Notes: generated by a model from the sequence alone, not told the origin. A stretch of 64,000 bases of DNA from Terfezia claveryi (GCA_015179025.1 WHUX01000194.1:1-64000); one strand, 5' to 3'. Numbered from the stretch's first letter, positions 19,676-30,760 are shown. Numbers and translations are program-made.

Positions 19676-20479
19676 ATCAGTACCTATGCTTCGAGCACTC
19701 TTCTTTTGTACCTATGGCAGCTTGCGTAGGCCGCTCCATCTGCATTACCGCTGTCGATGTATTCTGCATTGCCTGTTGTTTCCTTTTTTCTTTCTCCTTT
19801 TGTGAAATCGGTACCTATTCAGACTTATACCTATGACAAGGGCCAGCATCCCCATCTGGAGGAATAGCTGGATGATCCTGCACCTAAACCGCACCAGCCT
19901 TGCTAGATTCGATTAATGAGAGCCCCTATTGTAGAAACCATGAACGCCAAACACCACTCTTGGTCTTTCAGTTCTCTTCTCAGTTGTCTCCCCACTTCTC
20001 TCCTTTCCATCCCCAACTTCCTGGTTCTGTAAATTGTGTTCTGTGTTCTGTGTTTCAACACAGTATAATTCCCTGCCGTTAGTGTTCGCCGTCGTCAGTT
20101 TTACCAAAACCACGGCGTTTGTAAATTGAAGGTGGTCAACGCCCTAAATTATTTCATGCTATTGAAATATGCCTAAACACGAGACAAGCCAGCTTGTGCC
20201 CAGGCGTAGCTGAAATTATCAACCATACATACCTCACGTATTATCTCCCCTTCTTCTCTACCCAATAAGCGTTCAGAGCTGCTGCAGCTTGGTGAAAGCA
20301 TGGGTACAGGTCCTTGCCATACAATTTTGTATGACAAGGCACTTGATAGCCACTTCGCCCAAATTCTACACAATGCAGATCTATTTCACTTGGTTAGACT
20401 TCTTAGAATATCTGATGCATAGGTATACGATTTTGGCGTAAAACCGATGACAGCTGGAGATTTTTGGTGAACTATACAC

Positions 20480-21239
20480 CGCCAGTCATCTGACGTGGTG
20501 TAGCCAATATTTCAACAGACCTTTGTCACTGGCGATGTACGTGAGACCTTCCAGACTGTTTCTGCCCCTTCCCCCAACTTGCTTTGCTTTGGCGATGTAT
20601 CTTGTAAGTTTTTCTGATACCCGCCGGTATTGCTCTGTTGGTCAAGTACATAAATGTACATGTAAGACTCCCTTCTTAGCTTATAGTCTGCTTTCTCATT
20701 CCCCATGCTCCGCTACGTACTTTATGACAGTTCTCGGCCTAATTACCCTCATGTGTGCTACGTTTTCATCTATCCATAATTGAAGCCCATGATGCTGGAG
20801 TGGTAGGATCCTCGCTATGGCTCCCTGGCGGTCTAGGGCTACCGTGTCACCCTTTCCACATCACATGCCCACTCCTAGCATCTCCGCATCCGTTACTGTC
20901 GCCATATTTTCTAACCAGAAATATTCTTCCGTGGTGGCTGCCGCCGTGTTTACCTTGTCTTTACCACCTGTGTCTATGACCTCATCTCCGTGTTTCCACT
21001 CTTTCACCCTAACTCTTACATCACTAGGCTTCGGGGATTGTACCTATCGTAGGTCTGTGTCCACATCCAAACTCTTTCAGGATTCCTTCCGCTACTGGTC
21101 TGAGTTCCCTTATTGCTCTACGGTATTGACTTGTCCCCATCTAATCCCTTTCTTTTCCAATGCTCGTTCCTTCCCTTCTATCTCTACAATATCTGACAAC
21201 TTTAAGCTGCTACCCCTCCATGCCCAAAGCACCCATTAG
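20480..21239 (-). pseudogene. LINE RNase H remnant
   Basis: On the - strand, split over frames, are EEYFWLENMATVTDAEMLGVG (about 20950-20870; consensus ATV-DAE-LG) and the MGNEKADYKLRRE box (20706-20668; consensus GNE-AD). They are about 170 bp apart in RNase H order. The DSQAAI box between them is blurred. The rest carries stops. This fits the C-terminal RNase H of Tad-like LINEs, as in the better copy at 25781-28027. Confidence 0.6.
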
Positions 21240-21700
21240 TTGAGTTCTCCTCGGAAGTGATTTCTCTGCTGTCCTGGATCCGTATTGAGTTCACATCCGT
21301 AAGTTAGAAAGTTAGAATTGATAGTATCTGTCCTAGAACCATTTTCTCTTGGAAGCCAGTGGTAGACTACCTAAGAGGCCGTTGTTGACTCAGCCGGAGG
21401 GTGATTGTTGCATGGAGGGGGAGCACCTCAAGAAAGTGTCACTTATGTAGAAACACTTTCACAACATCAATTTCTCCACACATATAGACAGAAAATCCCC
21501 GAATCATCCAGCAAGGGACCAGGACCCCGGGGTTGAAACTGGTAGCCGAACGTATAATCTGGGAGGCGGTTGGGGATTAACCGAAAGCACGGTATTGCCA
21601 GAACAACCCTGGGAGTGGTGGCGTTGCCCGGTCTCGGTCCAGATTGAGTAACTAGATCTGAGTAACGTGCGGGAGTACTGAGATGGGGGTAGAGCACATT
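21240..21700. other. No gene recognised
   Basis: Overlapping ORFs on both strands have no protein-like features that I can identify. Confidence 0.3.
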
Positions 21701-21760
21701 TTTTTTTTTTTATCTTTTTTTTAAAAAAAAGGCTCATTAATCCTATTCGGTCCCAGTATG
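21701..21760 (-). repeat. LINE-like 3' tail fragment
   Basis: A T10 and A8 homopolymer stretch followed by CATTAATCCTATTCGGTCCC and CAGTATGGGAG. The GGTCCCAGTxxGGG motif is shared with 37325-37380 and 48540-48600. Confidence 0.45.
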
Positions 21761-22040
21761 GGAGAGGGGGAATGCAGCAGCAGGGGCGATGAAGGAGGGG
21801 TGGTACCTGGGTTCTTATGCCACCGTCATGAATGCGGAACTCTAAGTATATGTGGGAGATCTTGAATACGGTAGCCCTAGACAGCCAGGCGGCGGTAAGA
21901 GTTGCCCATAGATATCTCGAAAGGTTGTATAGAGGCGAAACTACGGGAACAACTGAACGGGGGGGTGAGGAAGTGATGTGGGTGAAGGGCAACGCCGCGG
22001 TCGAGGAGCACAAAGAGCCGATAAGAATAAACGGATGAAC
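21760..22040 (+). pseudogene. LINE RNase H remnant
   Basis: The + frames contain ATVMNAEL, then ILNTVALDSQAAVRVAHRYL (about 21861-21920) and VMWVKGNAAVEEHKEPIR (about 21976-22029). These correspond to the DAE, DSQAA and W-VKGHAG--GNE-AD motifs of LINE-encoded RNase H. The first Asp is Asn and the final His and Asp are changed, so it is inactive. Confidence 0.65.
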
Positions 22041-22723
22041 GAATAAAGCTCTGAATATAGAGGAAGATTGCTTGTATTGAGCTTATTGATCTAACATGCT
22101 CGACAACTCTTGAGAAAAGGAAAGTAGGTGAGAAAGAAGAGAATATGGGAGACAGGGAGCCTCATGTAGGTATGGACCGTCAAAACCTCCCGCTCGCATC
22201 TAGTATTCCGAGAACATCTGCCACATTCCAACTCCGCGACCATTTGACCACACCCCGAAGCCGACTGCAATATCCTATGCTCAACAATTTGGTCAATCAC
22301 ATTTTGAAGGCATCTTGCCTTTTCCCCGAAATTAGCTGGCACGGATTACTACATTCAACAGCCGAATGTGATGGCGAGATAAGAAGCTTGGATGAGGAAG
22401 CGGATGCTAAAGCCTGATATTGTCACCAGCTGGGCTACGCCAGGCATTCACTATTCACGTAAAACCAAAGCACCTCGAATGGAACAATCGGTTTGACTTG
22501 CCGAAAGACAGACGGGAATCCCCGGAGATGGATGTACCTCATCTTAAGGGCGGAAATCCCATTTTGTGTTGATGGAGACCACTGGGTTGCGGATGGAAAG
22601 GGGTAAAGCCAGGGGATATCGAAGATCGGGAGTGGTGTAACAGGTGTGGAAATTTCTGAACGGGAGGGGCTCTTCATGTATTATATCTTTTCTCAATCCT
22701 CCTTAATGTATCCAACGGGTATC
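22041..22723. other. No gene recognised
   Basis: ORFs of up to 90 codons are open on both strands, with no domain or codon pattern that I can support. Confidence 0.3.
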
Positions 22724-23139
22724 TGTTAGTACGCACACCCGGTACACCCGTGCCATCGCCGCTATCACCACAACGACAATATTTAGCTGAATCCGCAAAC
22801 GCGAACACCTTACGTTCGCACATACGCAAGTATTTTACGTATGTCGGGTTGAGTTACTCTGGTTGTCACCCGGTTGCCACAGGACCGCCAATCTTTGTAT
22901 TCTCTTGCTTCCACCTTATTGGCCGAATAACACCTCTTTGCGCATCGTCTTACCCTGAATCTCCATGTTGCTCCAGACCTGTATTTTCGTAAGAATTAAG
23001 CAAGTCTTCGCTCGCATCGTTCACTACTACCTAAGTGCGCTCTGTTCTATATTGTCCACTCTGCGTATTACCATTCACTATAGTAGGCATATTCTCTGCA
23101 CCCGTGTTGCCTCGCTAGCACCATTTCCGCTGCCTAACA
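22724..23139 (+). repeat. LTR-like dispersed repeat, copy B
   Basis: Starts TGTTAGTACGCACACC and ends CGCTGCCTAACA, 416 bp. It is the best-bounded member of the family with copies A, C and D. The right half is shared with copy C (GAATTAAGCAAGTCTTC, CTAGTAGGCATATT-like, CCGCTGCCTAACA). Flanks are GTATC and GATAT. Confidence 0.7.
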
Positions 23140-23629
23140 GATATCCCTATATCTTTTTTTATTATCTGGTCTCGTACCTAGAGACGTAGAGACGGGCCAG
23201 GGAACAGTCCAGAGGTTAGACAACTCAGCCGAGTATCCACTCGGGAAACGCTCCATTATCATAAACTAAAGTTTGTATATGACTACTGTTTTCCCCCCCA
23301 AAAAAAAGGAACCTTTAACCTCGCTCCAATCAGTGAGCTTTTGTGCGCTTCTACTAACGCTTCTAACTCTGCCTTATCCCATGCTATAGCCCCAATCGCT
23401 CTTTCCCAAATTGCTTCGCTAGTGACTCCTTCAGGAATAGGGGATGCTGATCGTGCTGTGCCGGTGGAGCAAGTTGCTCTTTGATTTTCATTAATTTATA
23501 TTTAGATTGGTCAAACGTATGAAAATGGGGGTGTCGGTGGCAGCTGCGAAGCTGGTCACCATTTCATTTACCTTAGACTAAGCAACAATCTGGAGGGCCG
23601 AAGATTTAGTCCAAGGAAACACCCTGAGG
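23140..23629. other. No gene recognised
   Basis: Unique-looking sequence with a C8/A7 homopolymer near 23293-23308. Confidence 0.3.
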
Positions 23630-24155
23630 TATGGACAATCCCGCCAACCGCAGCCCCAGTCATATGCCGTTGTGCGCGGAAGAGTTCGCGCAACTCCGGC
23701 AGCTTGCCCCCATAGGAGGTGTCTTTTCTCTTTCCCTTGCCTGGCGTGTCGTCTTCGGTATGTTCATTTGGTTATGGAGGTGTGCCTTTACAGCTACGCA
23801 GTATTGGCCAATCTGCTGAGTGGTGTGGGAGTTATCTCCCCTCTGAGTCATTGTTGGTGCTGGAGATATATGGGTTCTGGTGTAGGTATGCGGAGTTACG
23901 GCTTGCGTAAGTGGATCTGTATCCGGAAGTTCGGTACGTTGGCAGGATTTTGAATACGGTATGGCATGTCCTGGAAAAATGGCAGGATATTCTCGCGGTA
24001 GTGGGGTTTTAAAGCCGGAGGGAGACTTGGGGAAGAATGCCGCTGGGAATGAAGTTGGAATAATCTTGAAGCCCTCGCCGAGTTCTTTTGGGTTATGCTG
24101 TGGGGACCCGCTGTATGTTGTGGGAGTCGACTTGTTGTGTGGTGTTTGTATCAAC
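23630..24155. repeat. Dispersed repeat X, copy 1
   Basis: Shares with 38675-39150 and with the sequence split by the gypsy element at 56773-63709 the segments CTTTCCCTTGCCTGGC-GTCGTCT, a GGTTGG/GGTTATGG region, and GTGTGGGAGTTAT. A 164-codon ORF on - is Pro/Thr-rich with little sequence in common with the ORF at the other copy. I therefore treat the ORFs as incidental. Confidence 0.6.
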
Positions 24156-24329
24156 CTGCCTTAAGCTGGTTTTAGGTATCGTCGTTTTACCCGCAAGTAT
24201 TTGGCCTTTTCTGTGGGGAGTGTTATATCGTTCGAACACCCGTATTAATTTGCCTAGGATAAATATATCAGAAACAAATATATTTCGAATAATATCAAGA
24301 TACCAACGCGTAAATTCTCCAATATCTTC

Positions 24330-25060
24330 CTAACCGGCAACGACATCATTCGAACCCCTCACTCTGTTATTCAACGACGCATACAAACAGTCGACTATAA
24401 CTGAGAAATGGTTCATCCCCCTCTCCTTGTTTCTACCCATTGTATCAAATTCCGCCACAATTTTCTCTGACATCATAAACGATGCACCATCGTAACTCAA
24501 CATCCGCCAACTATCCCCCGTAGTTACAAACCCATACGCAACCACACCTCCGTGATATCTGTCACATATATCCTTCATCGCCAATAGACACTGATCCAGT
24601 GCTGTACCTAGTAAATCCCTTCTTGCCTCAATAATTAGAAAATACCATTCTTTCATAATCTCAATCTTATCAATAACCGCATTCACCAACCTCTTCATCA
24701 CTCTAAGTCATCAATAGATATTCTCTAAATAATTGTATATTATCGCGCCCGGTTCGCTGCATAAACTCATCGATGATGGGAATGATGATAAACGCAGCAA
24801 GATCATTGACGTTTGTTTCCATAAGGATCTCATGTCTTTCAAATCGTACAAGACTCTTGTTGACTTTGTCCTTGGTAGTCTGGATTATTGCCTCTACACC
24901 CTCATTGTCAGGAATATATCCCGCCAGTGCTAACATCTCTTCAACGGATATCGTAGTCGAATGGAGATATCTCAACGTTCTCCCGATCCTCTGCTTGACA
25001 TCTTCTCGCGAAGGGCTTGAGTTGGGCTTCTGTCACGCCGTCTGCGGTTCATCGCTGATT
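24330..25060 (-). pseudogene. Frameshifted gene with restriction-endonuclease-like domain
   Basis: Two adjoining - frames (24975-24703, then 24701-24330) continue one protein. Part 1 ends RTGRDNIQLFREYLLMT-stop. Part 2, one base out of frame, reads RLVNAVIDK, EWYFLIIEARRDLLGTALDQ, then VVAYGFVTTGDSWRMLSYDG. The pattern (R-V-D-x-A-I-D, then hydrophobic-I-E-A-K-R, then Q, then YG-VTTG--W) resembles the PD-(D/E)XK nuclease-fold domains of uncharacterised fungal and Crinkler-type proteins. Here Asn replaces the expected first Asp and Arg the Lys. Part 1's frame is open about 60 bases upstream of 24975, and an ATG near 25055 would need another shift. The fold call is from memory of the pattern. 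Dead or sequence-damaged copy. Confidence 0.5.
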
Positions 25061-25323
25061 GCTATAAACTTATTAGCTTATGACCGGAAAACCAAAATTA
25101 ATCCTGAACTCACCAATAGAAAAGTTTTGGGATAAACGAGGGAGTGACTGGGGTGTATAAAAGGGAAAAGGGGTTGGTTGGTAACTTCTCTCAATGACAG
25201 AAATACCCGTGATGCCTGCCAAGCCGCTAGTGCACCGGGCTAGAGCCAGATGGGTAGTCGGGTTCCAGATCGGGACTCTTCCGACTTCCTAATTTGGTAG
25301 GGGCCAACCACTCTTGAGTCTAC

Positions 25324-25358
25324 CAACCAGACTATCTTGGGTCTATCTAGTCTGGTTG
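25324..25358. repeat. Palindromic pair of the 11-mer TAGTCTGGTTG
   Basis: CAACCAGACTA (25324-25334), a 13-nt spacer, then TAGTCTGGTTG (25348-25358), a perfect 11-bp inverted repeat. The same word pairs in the opposite order at 30616-30657. Confidence 0.85.
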
Positions 25359-26081
25359 GCACTCTTGGGTCTCTCGTAGTTCTGGCCCTTAAGGTCACGC
25401 CACCGGAAGTCTATGACTAAGCCGGCAATGACCACATGCTTGATAATCATCTTGCGCTTTTAGACGCATATCTCATGACTTACTTGGTGCTATCGATGCA
25501 GCGAGTTTCTGACTCTGCAACACATTGGTCTGTATAGCTCTTTAATCCGGGACTCTGATATATGTTAGCGGCATGCATTTGAAGTTGTGATCCACCAGGA
25601 ACTCCTTCAGCTTGCTTGAGATACCATCAAACTTGGAGGTAGTGGAAGGTTGGATAGTGGAAGAGGCACGGTCTCTTGACGAGAAACCTCATCGATATTG
25701 GCAGCACCTTGATGTGCGCCTTGCGAAACGTTTATTAGATCATCGATGTCATGATCTAGTCGCCTCATCTGCTTGGGTGATTTTTTTTTTTTTTTTTAAA
25801 TACTTAGTACCCCTATGGAGCCCCGTTAGGGGGGCTATGAGGAGCCACACGGAAACCCGGTGGATTCAAGGGAAAGGCAAGTTAATCTGCCAGACCCACG
25901 CAGACTAAATACATGAACCAATTAAATACTGAACTGAAAGAGGATGAACTAGGATGGACTGAATTGCGGACTGGAACAAAGGGGATTCGTGGATAATGAT
26001 GAACTATAAATCCTGCGGAGATGAACTAATATGGAATGCCTTGCAGACTGGAACAAAAGGGACTCGTAACATGATCTGCTC

Positions 26082-26690
26082 CTAAATGAGCTCTCGGTAT
26101 AATAGCCCAAAGAAGGCCTCCGTGGCCTCATAAGTCTCTTCCTCTTCTTTTCTCCATTCTGGCTTGTCGAGCTCTTCCCAGCTGCTCCTCTCCCCCAACA
26201 GGACTCTCCCGTGTCGATCGAAGCGTGGGCATCTGAAGTCGATGTGTTCTCCTGTCTCGGCGTGGTCTCCACATGCGCACTCTGCTGATTCCGCTTTGCC
26301 GATATGATGGAGCCAGTTCTTCTGTGGACCTCTGTTCGTTCGCATCCATGTGAAGGCTGAGAGGGCCTGTCGATTCCACTCCACTCTTCTAATTCCATAT
26401 CCGGCTCTGGTTCTTGCTTCTTTGCGGATAGCTTTGGAGAGTGCGCGGAGACCCCCTTCTGTTACTGTTTGGCTGTGGCCTGTGACCTCTCCTAGGTGGG
26501 ATTGGAAGCAAGCGATCCGGTCTGCTTTCTCATTGCCGGGGATGTTGATATGGCCCCTGACCCATGCTAGCTGGAGGTCCCTATGTGGATTGGAGGCCAG
26601 TTGAGCCTTGATTTCTTTCTCTATGCCTGACCGGGGAGGGGAGCCTGTGCTCATATTGCGTACCGCCTGGATTGCTGCTTGTGAATCTGA
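26082..26690 (-). pseudogene. LINE RNase H C-terminal half and Cys/His motif
   Basis: This begins with DSQAAIQAV in the frame after the shift, followed by ATG at 26654 (MSTGSPPRSGIEKEI). It contains LAWVRGHINIPGNEKADRIA (about 26553-26500), the W-xGH-xxxGNE-AD signature of RNase H. The C-terminal CACGDHAETGEHIDFRC (about 26283-26233) is the Cys/His cluster typical of Tad and I-group LINEs. It ends LLYRELI with TAG. In a functional element this would remove RNA from the cDNA hybrid. Confidence 0.88.
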
Positions 26691-28027
26691 GAGATGGTCA
26701 GCATGCCGGCACCTTCTGTACTTAGTGCTAATTGCATTGCAAAGAGCTCGCCATCAGCTACGGTGGCTCGACTTCCCAAGAAGCCACCATAATCCTTCGG
26801 GGGGTTGCCTGTCTGGTCTTCACTATAGACTCCGCTCGCCACTGTCCCCTTCCGTCCTGTGCCATCAGTATAGCATACTCTCCATCCCTCTTCCTTAATG
26901 GCGCCTATTCCTGCTGCCCAAGGACCTAGGTGTTTGGAGGATTCAGATTTGGGGTCTATTATTTCCTTGTAGATAAGGGGGAACGGTGTTGTATCCTCTC
27001 TGTCTCCAAATGATAGTTCCTCTATGTCGGCTCCGTTGAGGAAAAAGGCTTCTGATATGACTGTTCTTGTACTGTATAGGCTATTGGGATGGTGCCAGGA
27101 TGTATCTTTTCGGATATAAGCTCTAATTTGTTGGTCCCCCGTCCTTACTGCTCTGGCGGCCCAGCAACGCTTCATGTCCTCTATTTTATCCTGTAGTGGT
27201 TCGATGTTGGCGATCCATCCTAGTACTTGGTGGCTGGAGCCATGATATCCTCCCGTAATTTTCAGTAGGGCTTGGTACTCAAGGTGTTGCATTGGTTGTA
27301 GGAATTGGTATTGTGGCTTCCATAACTCTGCTCCCCATGTGAAAATGCTTCGTATACATCCCGTCGGACTCATTCCTCCGTTCTGGTTGCCCAGACTGGT
27401 GAGCACCCTTAGTATGCTTGCTGCTTCGTGTGTCCGCTCCGTGATGTGTTTCTTCTATGAGAGGTTGCTTGCTATGGTGATTCCTAGAGTTTTCTGGTGC
27501 CTTATCCTATCTTTGCTATGGAAGTCTAGCCTGGACTCTTTGCTTGGGTCCCATTGGAGTTTATCCTCTTCTGCCGTTTTCTCTAATATGTTATTGACTC
27601 GTTTGACCAACTTATTGTGTTCTGTGGTGCTGAGTCTGCTCGTAATCAGTGGGTTGATGTCGTCAACATATGAGAATAACTGGATGGTATGGGATGGGGG
27701 GTCCGGTTTTCTTAATGTGACTGTATGTGCCCTTGCTTCTCTAAAGTTCTTTGGTTGCTGAGGGCATGCCCTGTCCGCTTTGCTGAGCGTGTGGCCTATG
27801 TAGATAAGCCATAAAACTCGTGAGAGCGGGCTACCCTGGGGCGCAACCTGGTCCATGCGCCCCTGTCCTCTTATCTGTCCATCCCAGACTATTGGAAATG
27901 TACGGGGGTGTAGGAATCTGTCGACGAATTGTATTATCCTTTGTGGTGTGTTGGTCTCTTGAAGGATCCGTAGGAGTTTGTCTGTTCTTGTGTTATTGAA
28001 AGCTGAGACTATGTCCTTTCCTAACAA
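26691..28027 (-). pseudogene. LINE reverse transcriptase and first part of RNase H
   Basis: RT starts LGKDIVSAFNNT (motif A). Then come APQGSPLSRVLWLIY (motif B region) and SYVDDINP at about 27657-27676 (catalytic YVDD). After ITIASNLS a TAG replaces the Trp expected in the conserved LxWKxHI block. The reading continues with KKHITERTHEAASIL and the thumb-like segment TSPTGCIRSIFTWGAELW-type (27406 onward). RNase H opens with VCYTDGTG (about 26863-26886) and ADGELFAM (about 26737-26760). A one-base shift near 26690 separates this from the last part. TGG to TAG is the change expected from CpA-to-TpA mutation on the other strand. Confidence 0.88.
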
Positions 28028-28429
28028 ATCTGCTTGGGTGAAATTGGGAGATCCATTGGTCGCTCTTTAAGATCTTTCAGTTTTCGTTTCAAGGATTGTA
28101 TTGTAAAGGCTAGTGACTCACCCGTGTTCTTGTTAGTCTCACACCTTGTGATACGATCATCTTATTCCTGCTTGATCGGTTTCTGCGCATAGTTGTTCAA
28201 TCTCCCAACATCCCCAACATCACATTCATGATATCGAACTCTCTTTTGGGGCATCGATAATTGCCTCGGTGTCCTCCTTAAGCTTCTGGGTCAAGGCCTT
28301 CCATTAACCTCAGCGATTGTGGTAGTAAGACGCTGAACCGTATCTTGCTGACCTTCAGTTTGTCCTTCGAGAGCTGCAACTTCTGCTTCGGCCTGTGTTC
28401 GAATCAGGTTCAAATCTTTTTAGGTTGCC

Positions 28430-29561
28430 TCTGCTCCCTCATAACGTCAAGGAAAGTTGGACACAACAGGGATACCATTCTGGGCGTCTCCAAGAGCGCT
28501 AACGGGAATGGACCCGTGGTAACGAAGGTCATGGACGTAAGGTGAGGTAATGAATTCAGCAAACAGGTATGCAACCTCCAGATAGGAGGGGCAACAGATG
28601 AAGCAATCACCGCTATGGGATTTTGCGGCATTGTAGACGGTGCCTGGAGGGAGATGTTTCAGAAACTGTGATGGCGATAGATCAGGCTATATTGCGAGAC
28701 AATGGATTGATAGTAATCTGCGAAGTGATGGGCAGATAGATGTTGGAGAATCCCCTCTGTGTGGGGTAGGTTGCTGATTTAGATGCCTGCAAACCCGACC
28801 AAACACCCCATCACCAAAGTGGGACAGGTGAGCTCATTAGATGGTCAATGGCATGTCCTAATGACAAAAAAGGCTGCTAGCATTACTAGGAAGACTGGTC
28901 AGTCAAACTTCGACCTTGACTCCCATCCGCCCAATCGGGGCACACAGTACTACTGACTCGTTCCTAGTAGAATTGGTAAATAGAGTCATTTTGACGAGTT
29001 ATGGGATTCTGTAACGCCAGACTGCTCTGGCCTTGCACCAACTTGTGCTCGCTCAGGACCTTTGGCCCTTGGCTTGGTCAATTCTTTAAGGGTTCAAGTT
29101 CATTAGATGAGTGAAGAGAGAGAGCAAAATAAGTAATCCTATATACATACTTTGACAATACCCAAATAACCATCGATAGAACCTTATTACCCTACTTCCA
29201 ACAAGCAGAGCGAATGGAATGCTTTTGATAACCCGTCCTCCACAGTGAAGCCGTTGTATCAGACCGAAGTCCAGGAGTGGGGGGTCCCGCAGCAATTGAA
29301 TGAAGGGTACCCATAACCCGATCCCCGTGCGCAGGCTTGATAGCGCCGAAGTTTGTAGTGGTTTCCCATCAACGAGAATCTATAATATTCATTCACATCA
29401 GCATTGTAGGGAGACTTTGCAAAATGGGAAAACAAGATGGTTAACTAGGGGCATTAACTCACGTAAAATGAGAAATTCAGAGAGCACTGATTAAGTGAAT
29501 CAAATCTCCTCCTAGGCATCACCAATCGCCTTATCCCTGGCTCCTGTCCCGCAATCCATCC
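28430..29561. other. No gene recognised
   Basis: No ORF above about 75 codons and no recognisable domain or repeat unit. Confidence 0.35.
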
Positions 29562-30338
29562 TCACTCCACCAAGCGGATGTAGGATATGGGGAATAAGTC
29601 GTCGAGGATGTACAGGGCAATGACTTCCGTCCCAGATGTCGAACTTAGTTCTAGTGGCAAGTCCACTAATGCTGCCAATTCGCTCTTGGCAGGGACATCT
29701 TCAATACCCACCAAATGTTTCTCCCCTCCACACTGTGTCACGGAGTCGGGAGTGCATGTACACAGGGTATCAGTGTCCAGGATGTCGTTCCACTCCAAGT
29801 TAATGACACGGAATACCCGTCTCTCTACCGGCACCTGGTTTGGGATGTGGCCGTCATTGAGCATGATAAAACATGATGTACATAACGTTTTGACCTCCAC
29901 GTTTTGTGCGACTGGGACTAGCCCGTTTGGCCATGAACGTTTTATCATCGCTGTCCGAATGTTGCTCAGTATCTCCAATCTGGGTTCGTTTGTATCCGGC
30001 GTTAAAACCAGAGCCTTACGTATCCGAAGGCGAGACATGACCACCGATGGTTTCTCCAGCTCTTGCACCTCCTGTTTACAGTCCTCGCATACTATCGCCC
30101 CGCAAAGCAGACAGGGCGTGAGGCCTGATGTACACGTGGGGAATGGTGAGCATAGTGGGGCAACAGACGCCCTAAGGATGGAGTTGAATCCACGGCAAGT
30201 ATTGGCGAGGTGTATGATATCGGAGCGATGGCTGTAGGAGAGGATGGATTGCAGGGTTGGGTATATGGTCAAGGTATGGCCTAGAAGTACCAAACTGCGG
30301 GATGAGGGAAGGGAAATGAAAGATTGTGGGGTTGACAT
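29562..30338 (-). CDS. F-box-like protein with Cys-rich zinc-binding region
   Basis: An intact 258-codon single-exon frame. Residues about 24-58 (IYPTLQSILSYSHRSDIIHLANTCRGFNSIL) resemble an F-box, the Skp1-binding helix bundle of SCF ubiquitin-ligase adaptors. They carry the usual hydrophobic pattern and L-x-x-x-C-x-x-F-N end. Cysteines follow in pairs: 76/79, 84/87 (CLLCGAIVCEDC), 153/156 (CTSC) and 193/195/203, suggesting bound zinc. An adenine at -3 (CAAAATG) supports the start. Short fungal F-box proteins of this layout are common and mostly uncharacterised. The substrate is unknown. No intron is needed and no neighbour hints at function. This is the strongest host-gene candidate in the window. 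Confidence 0.75.
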   Translation of the reverse strand: MSTPQSFISLPSSRSLVLLGHTLTIYPTLQSILSYSHRSDIIHLANTCRGFNSILRASVAPLCSPFPTCTSGLTPCLLCGAIVCEDCKQEVQELEKPSVVMSRLRIRKALVLTPDTNEPRLEILSNIRTAMIKRSWPNGLVPVAQNVEVKTLCTSCFIMLNDGHIPNQVPVERRVFRVINLEWNDILDTDTLCTCTPDSVTQCGGEKHLVGIEDVPAKSELAALVDLPLELSSTSGTEVIALYILDDLFPISYIRLVE

Positions 30339-30418
30339 TTTGCCTTATGGTAAGGTGTTTTGGTGATCTAGAAACTGACGGAAGGGGAATACAAGTTTGC
30401 TGAGTCGAAGAGGGGAAA

Positions 30419-30760
30419 GAGGGGTCGTGTACGTGTCAGAGCAGGTGACCAATTGATAATCTCAATTAGTCTGGTTAATCTCAATCACAAAAGTAGTCTC
30501 GGCACCACACAAAAGTCGAAGAGGGGGAAGAGGTCTCTACGTTAGGCGGGGATGTTGTGCCAACGAGACTAGTCTCTAGTGGTTGCACTACCCTCGCAGA
30601 GGACTAGTCTCTACGTAGTCTGGTTGTCTCTACGAGAGGCTTGTGCCAACCAGACTAGGGAAGAGGGTGTTCTGGTTGGCACTACGTCCCGTAGGGAAGA
30701 AGGGTCATGTACGTGCAGACCAGGTGACCAATTGATAAGCTCAATAACAAAAGGTCATGA
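30419..30760. repeat. Direct repeat flanking a palindrome cluster
   Basis: GTGTACGTG/ATGTACGTG, then CAGGTGACCAATTGATAA and a CTCAAT-type end occur at about 30427-30480 and 30708-30755. Between them lie several copies of GTGCCAACxAGACTAG and its inverse, including the perfect pair at 30616-30657. Possibly a small foldback element with its own short direct repeats. Confidence 0.65.
30616..30657. repeat. Palindromic pair of TAGTCTGGTTG
   Basis: TAGTCTGGTTG (30616-30626), a 20-nt loop, CAACCAGACTA (30647-30657). A perfect 11-bp inverted repeat in arm order opposite to 25324-25358. Confidence 0.85.

Larger units (their letters stand above)
25781..28027 (-). mobile_element. Tad-like LINE (non-LTR retrotransposon), 5'-truncated
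   Basis: On - the order is partial RT, RNase H, Cys/His C-terminus, about 180 bp of 3' UTR and a poly(A) run (a T run on + from 25781). Identical 14-bp duplications ATCTGCTTGGGTGA flank it at 25767-25780 and 28028-28041. The 5' end falls just before RT motif A, so about the first half of RT, the endonuclease and ORF1 are missing. Truncation, poly(A) and a variable-length target duplication are the signature of target-primed reverse transcription. The coding part has one stop and one frameshift, so the copy is dead but not ancient. Confidence 0.93.
25420..28420 (-). pseudogene. Old gag-like remnant that hosts a LINE
   Basis: With the LINE at 25781-28027 removed, the - strand reads a coiled-coil-like segment (AEVAALEGQTEGQQDTVQRL, about 28395-28335). 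Next come IQSLKRKLKDLKERPMDLP, QMRRLDHDIDDLINVSQGAH, and TSKFDGISSKLKEFLVDHNF (about 25640-25580), with VLQSQKLAASIAPSK further on. The F-D-G-x--KL--FL pattern is that of retrotransposon capsid N-termini, here after a coiled coil. Several stops and frameshifts. The family is inferred from these motifs only. Confidence 0.5.

Noticed and set aside
20817..21239. 140-codon Ser/Pro-rich ORF on +
   Set aside because: Antisense of the LINE RNase H remnant on -.
26350..27761. ORFs on + opposite the LINE (up to 140 codons)
   Set aside because: The - strand carries clear RT and RNase H motifs; the + frames are shadows.
29587..30237. 216-codon ORF on + opposite the F-box gene
   Set aside because: No domain; the - frame has the F-box pattern and paired cysteines.
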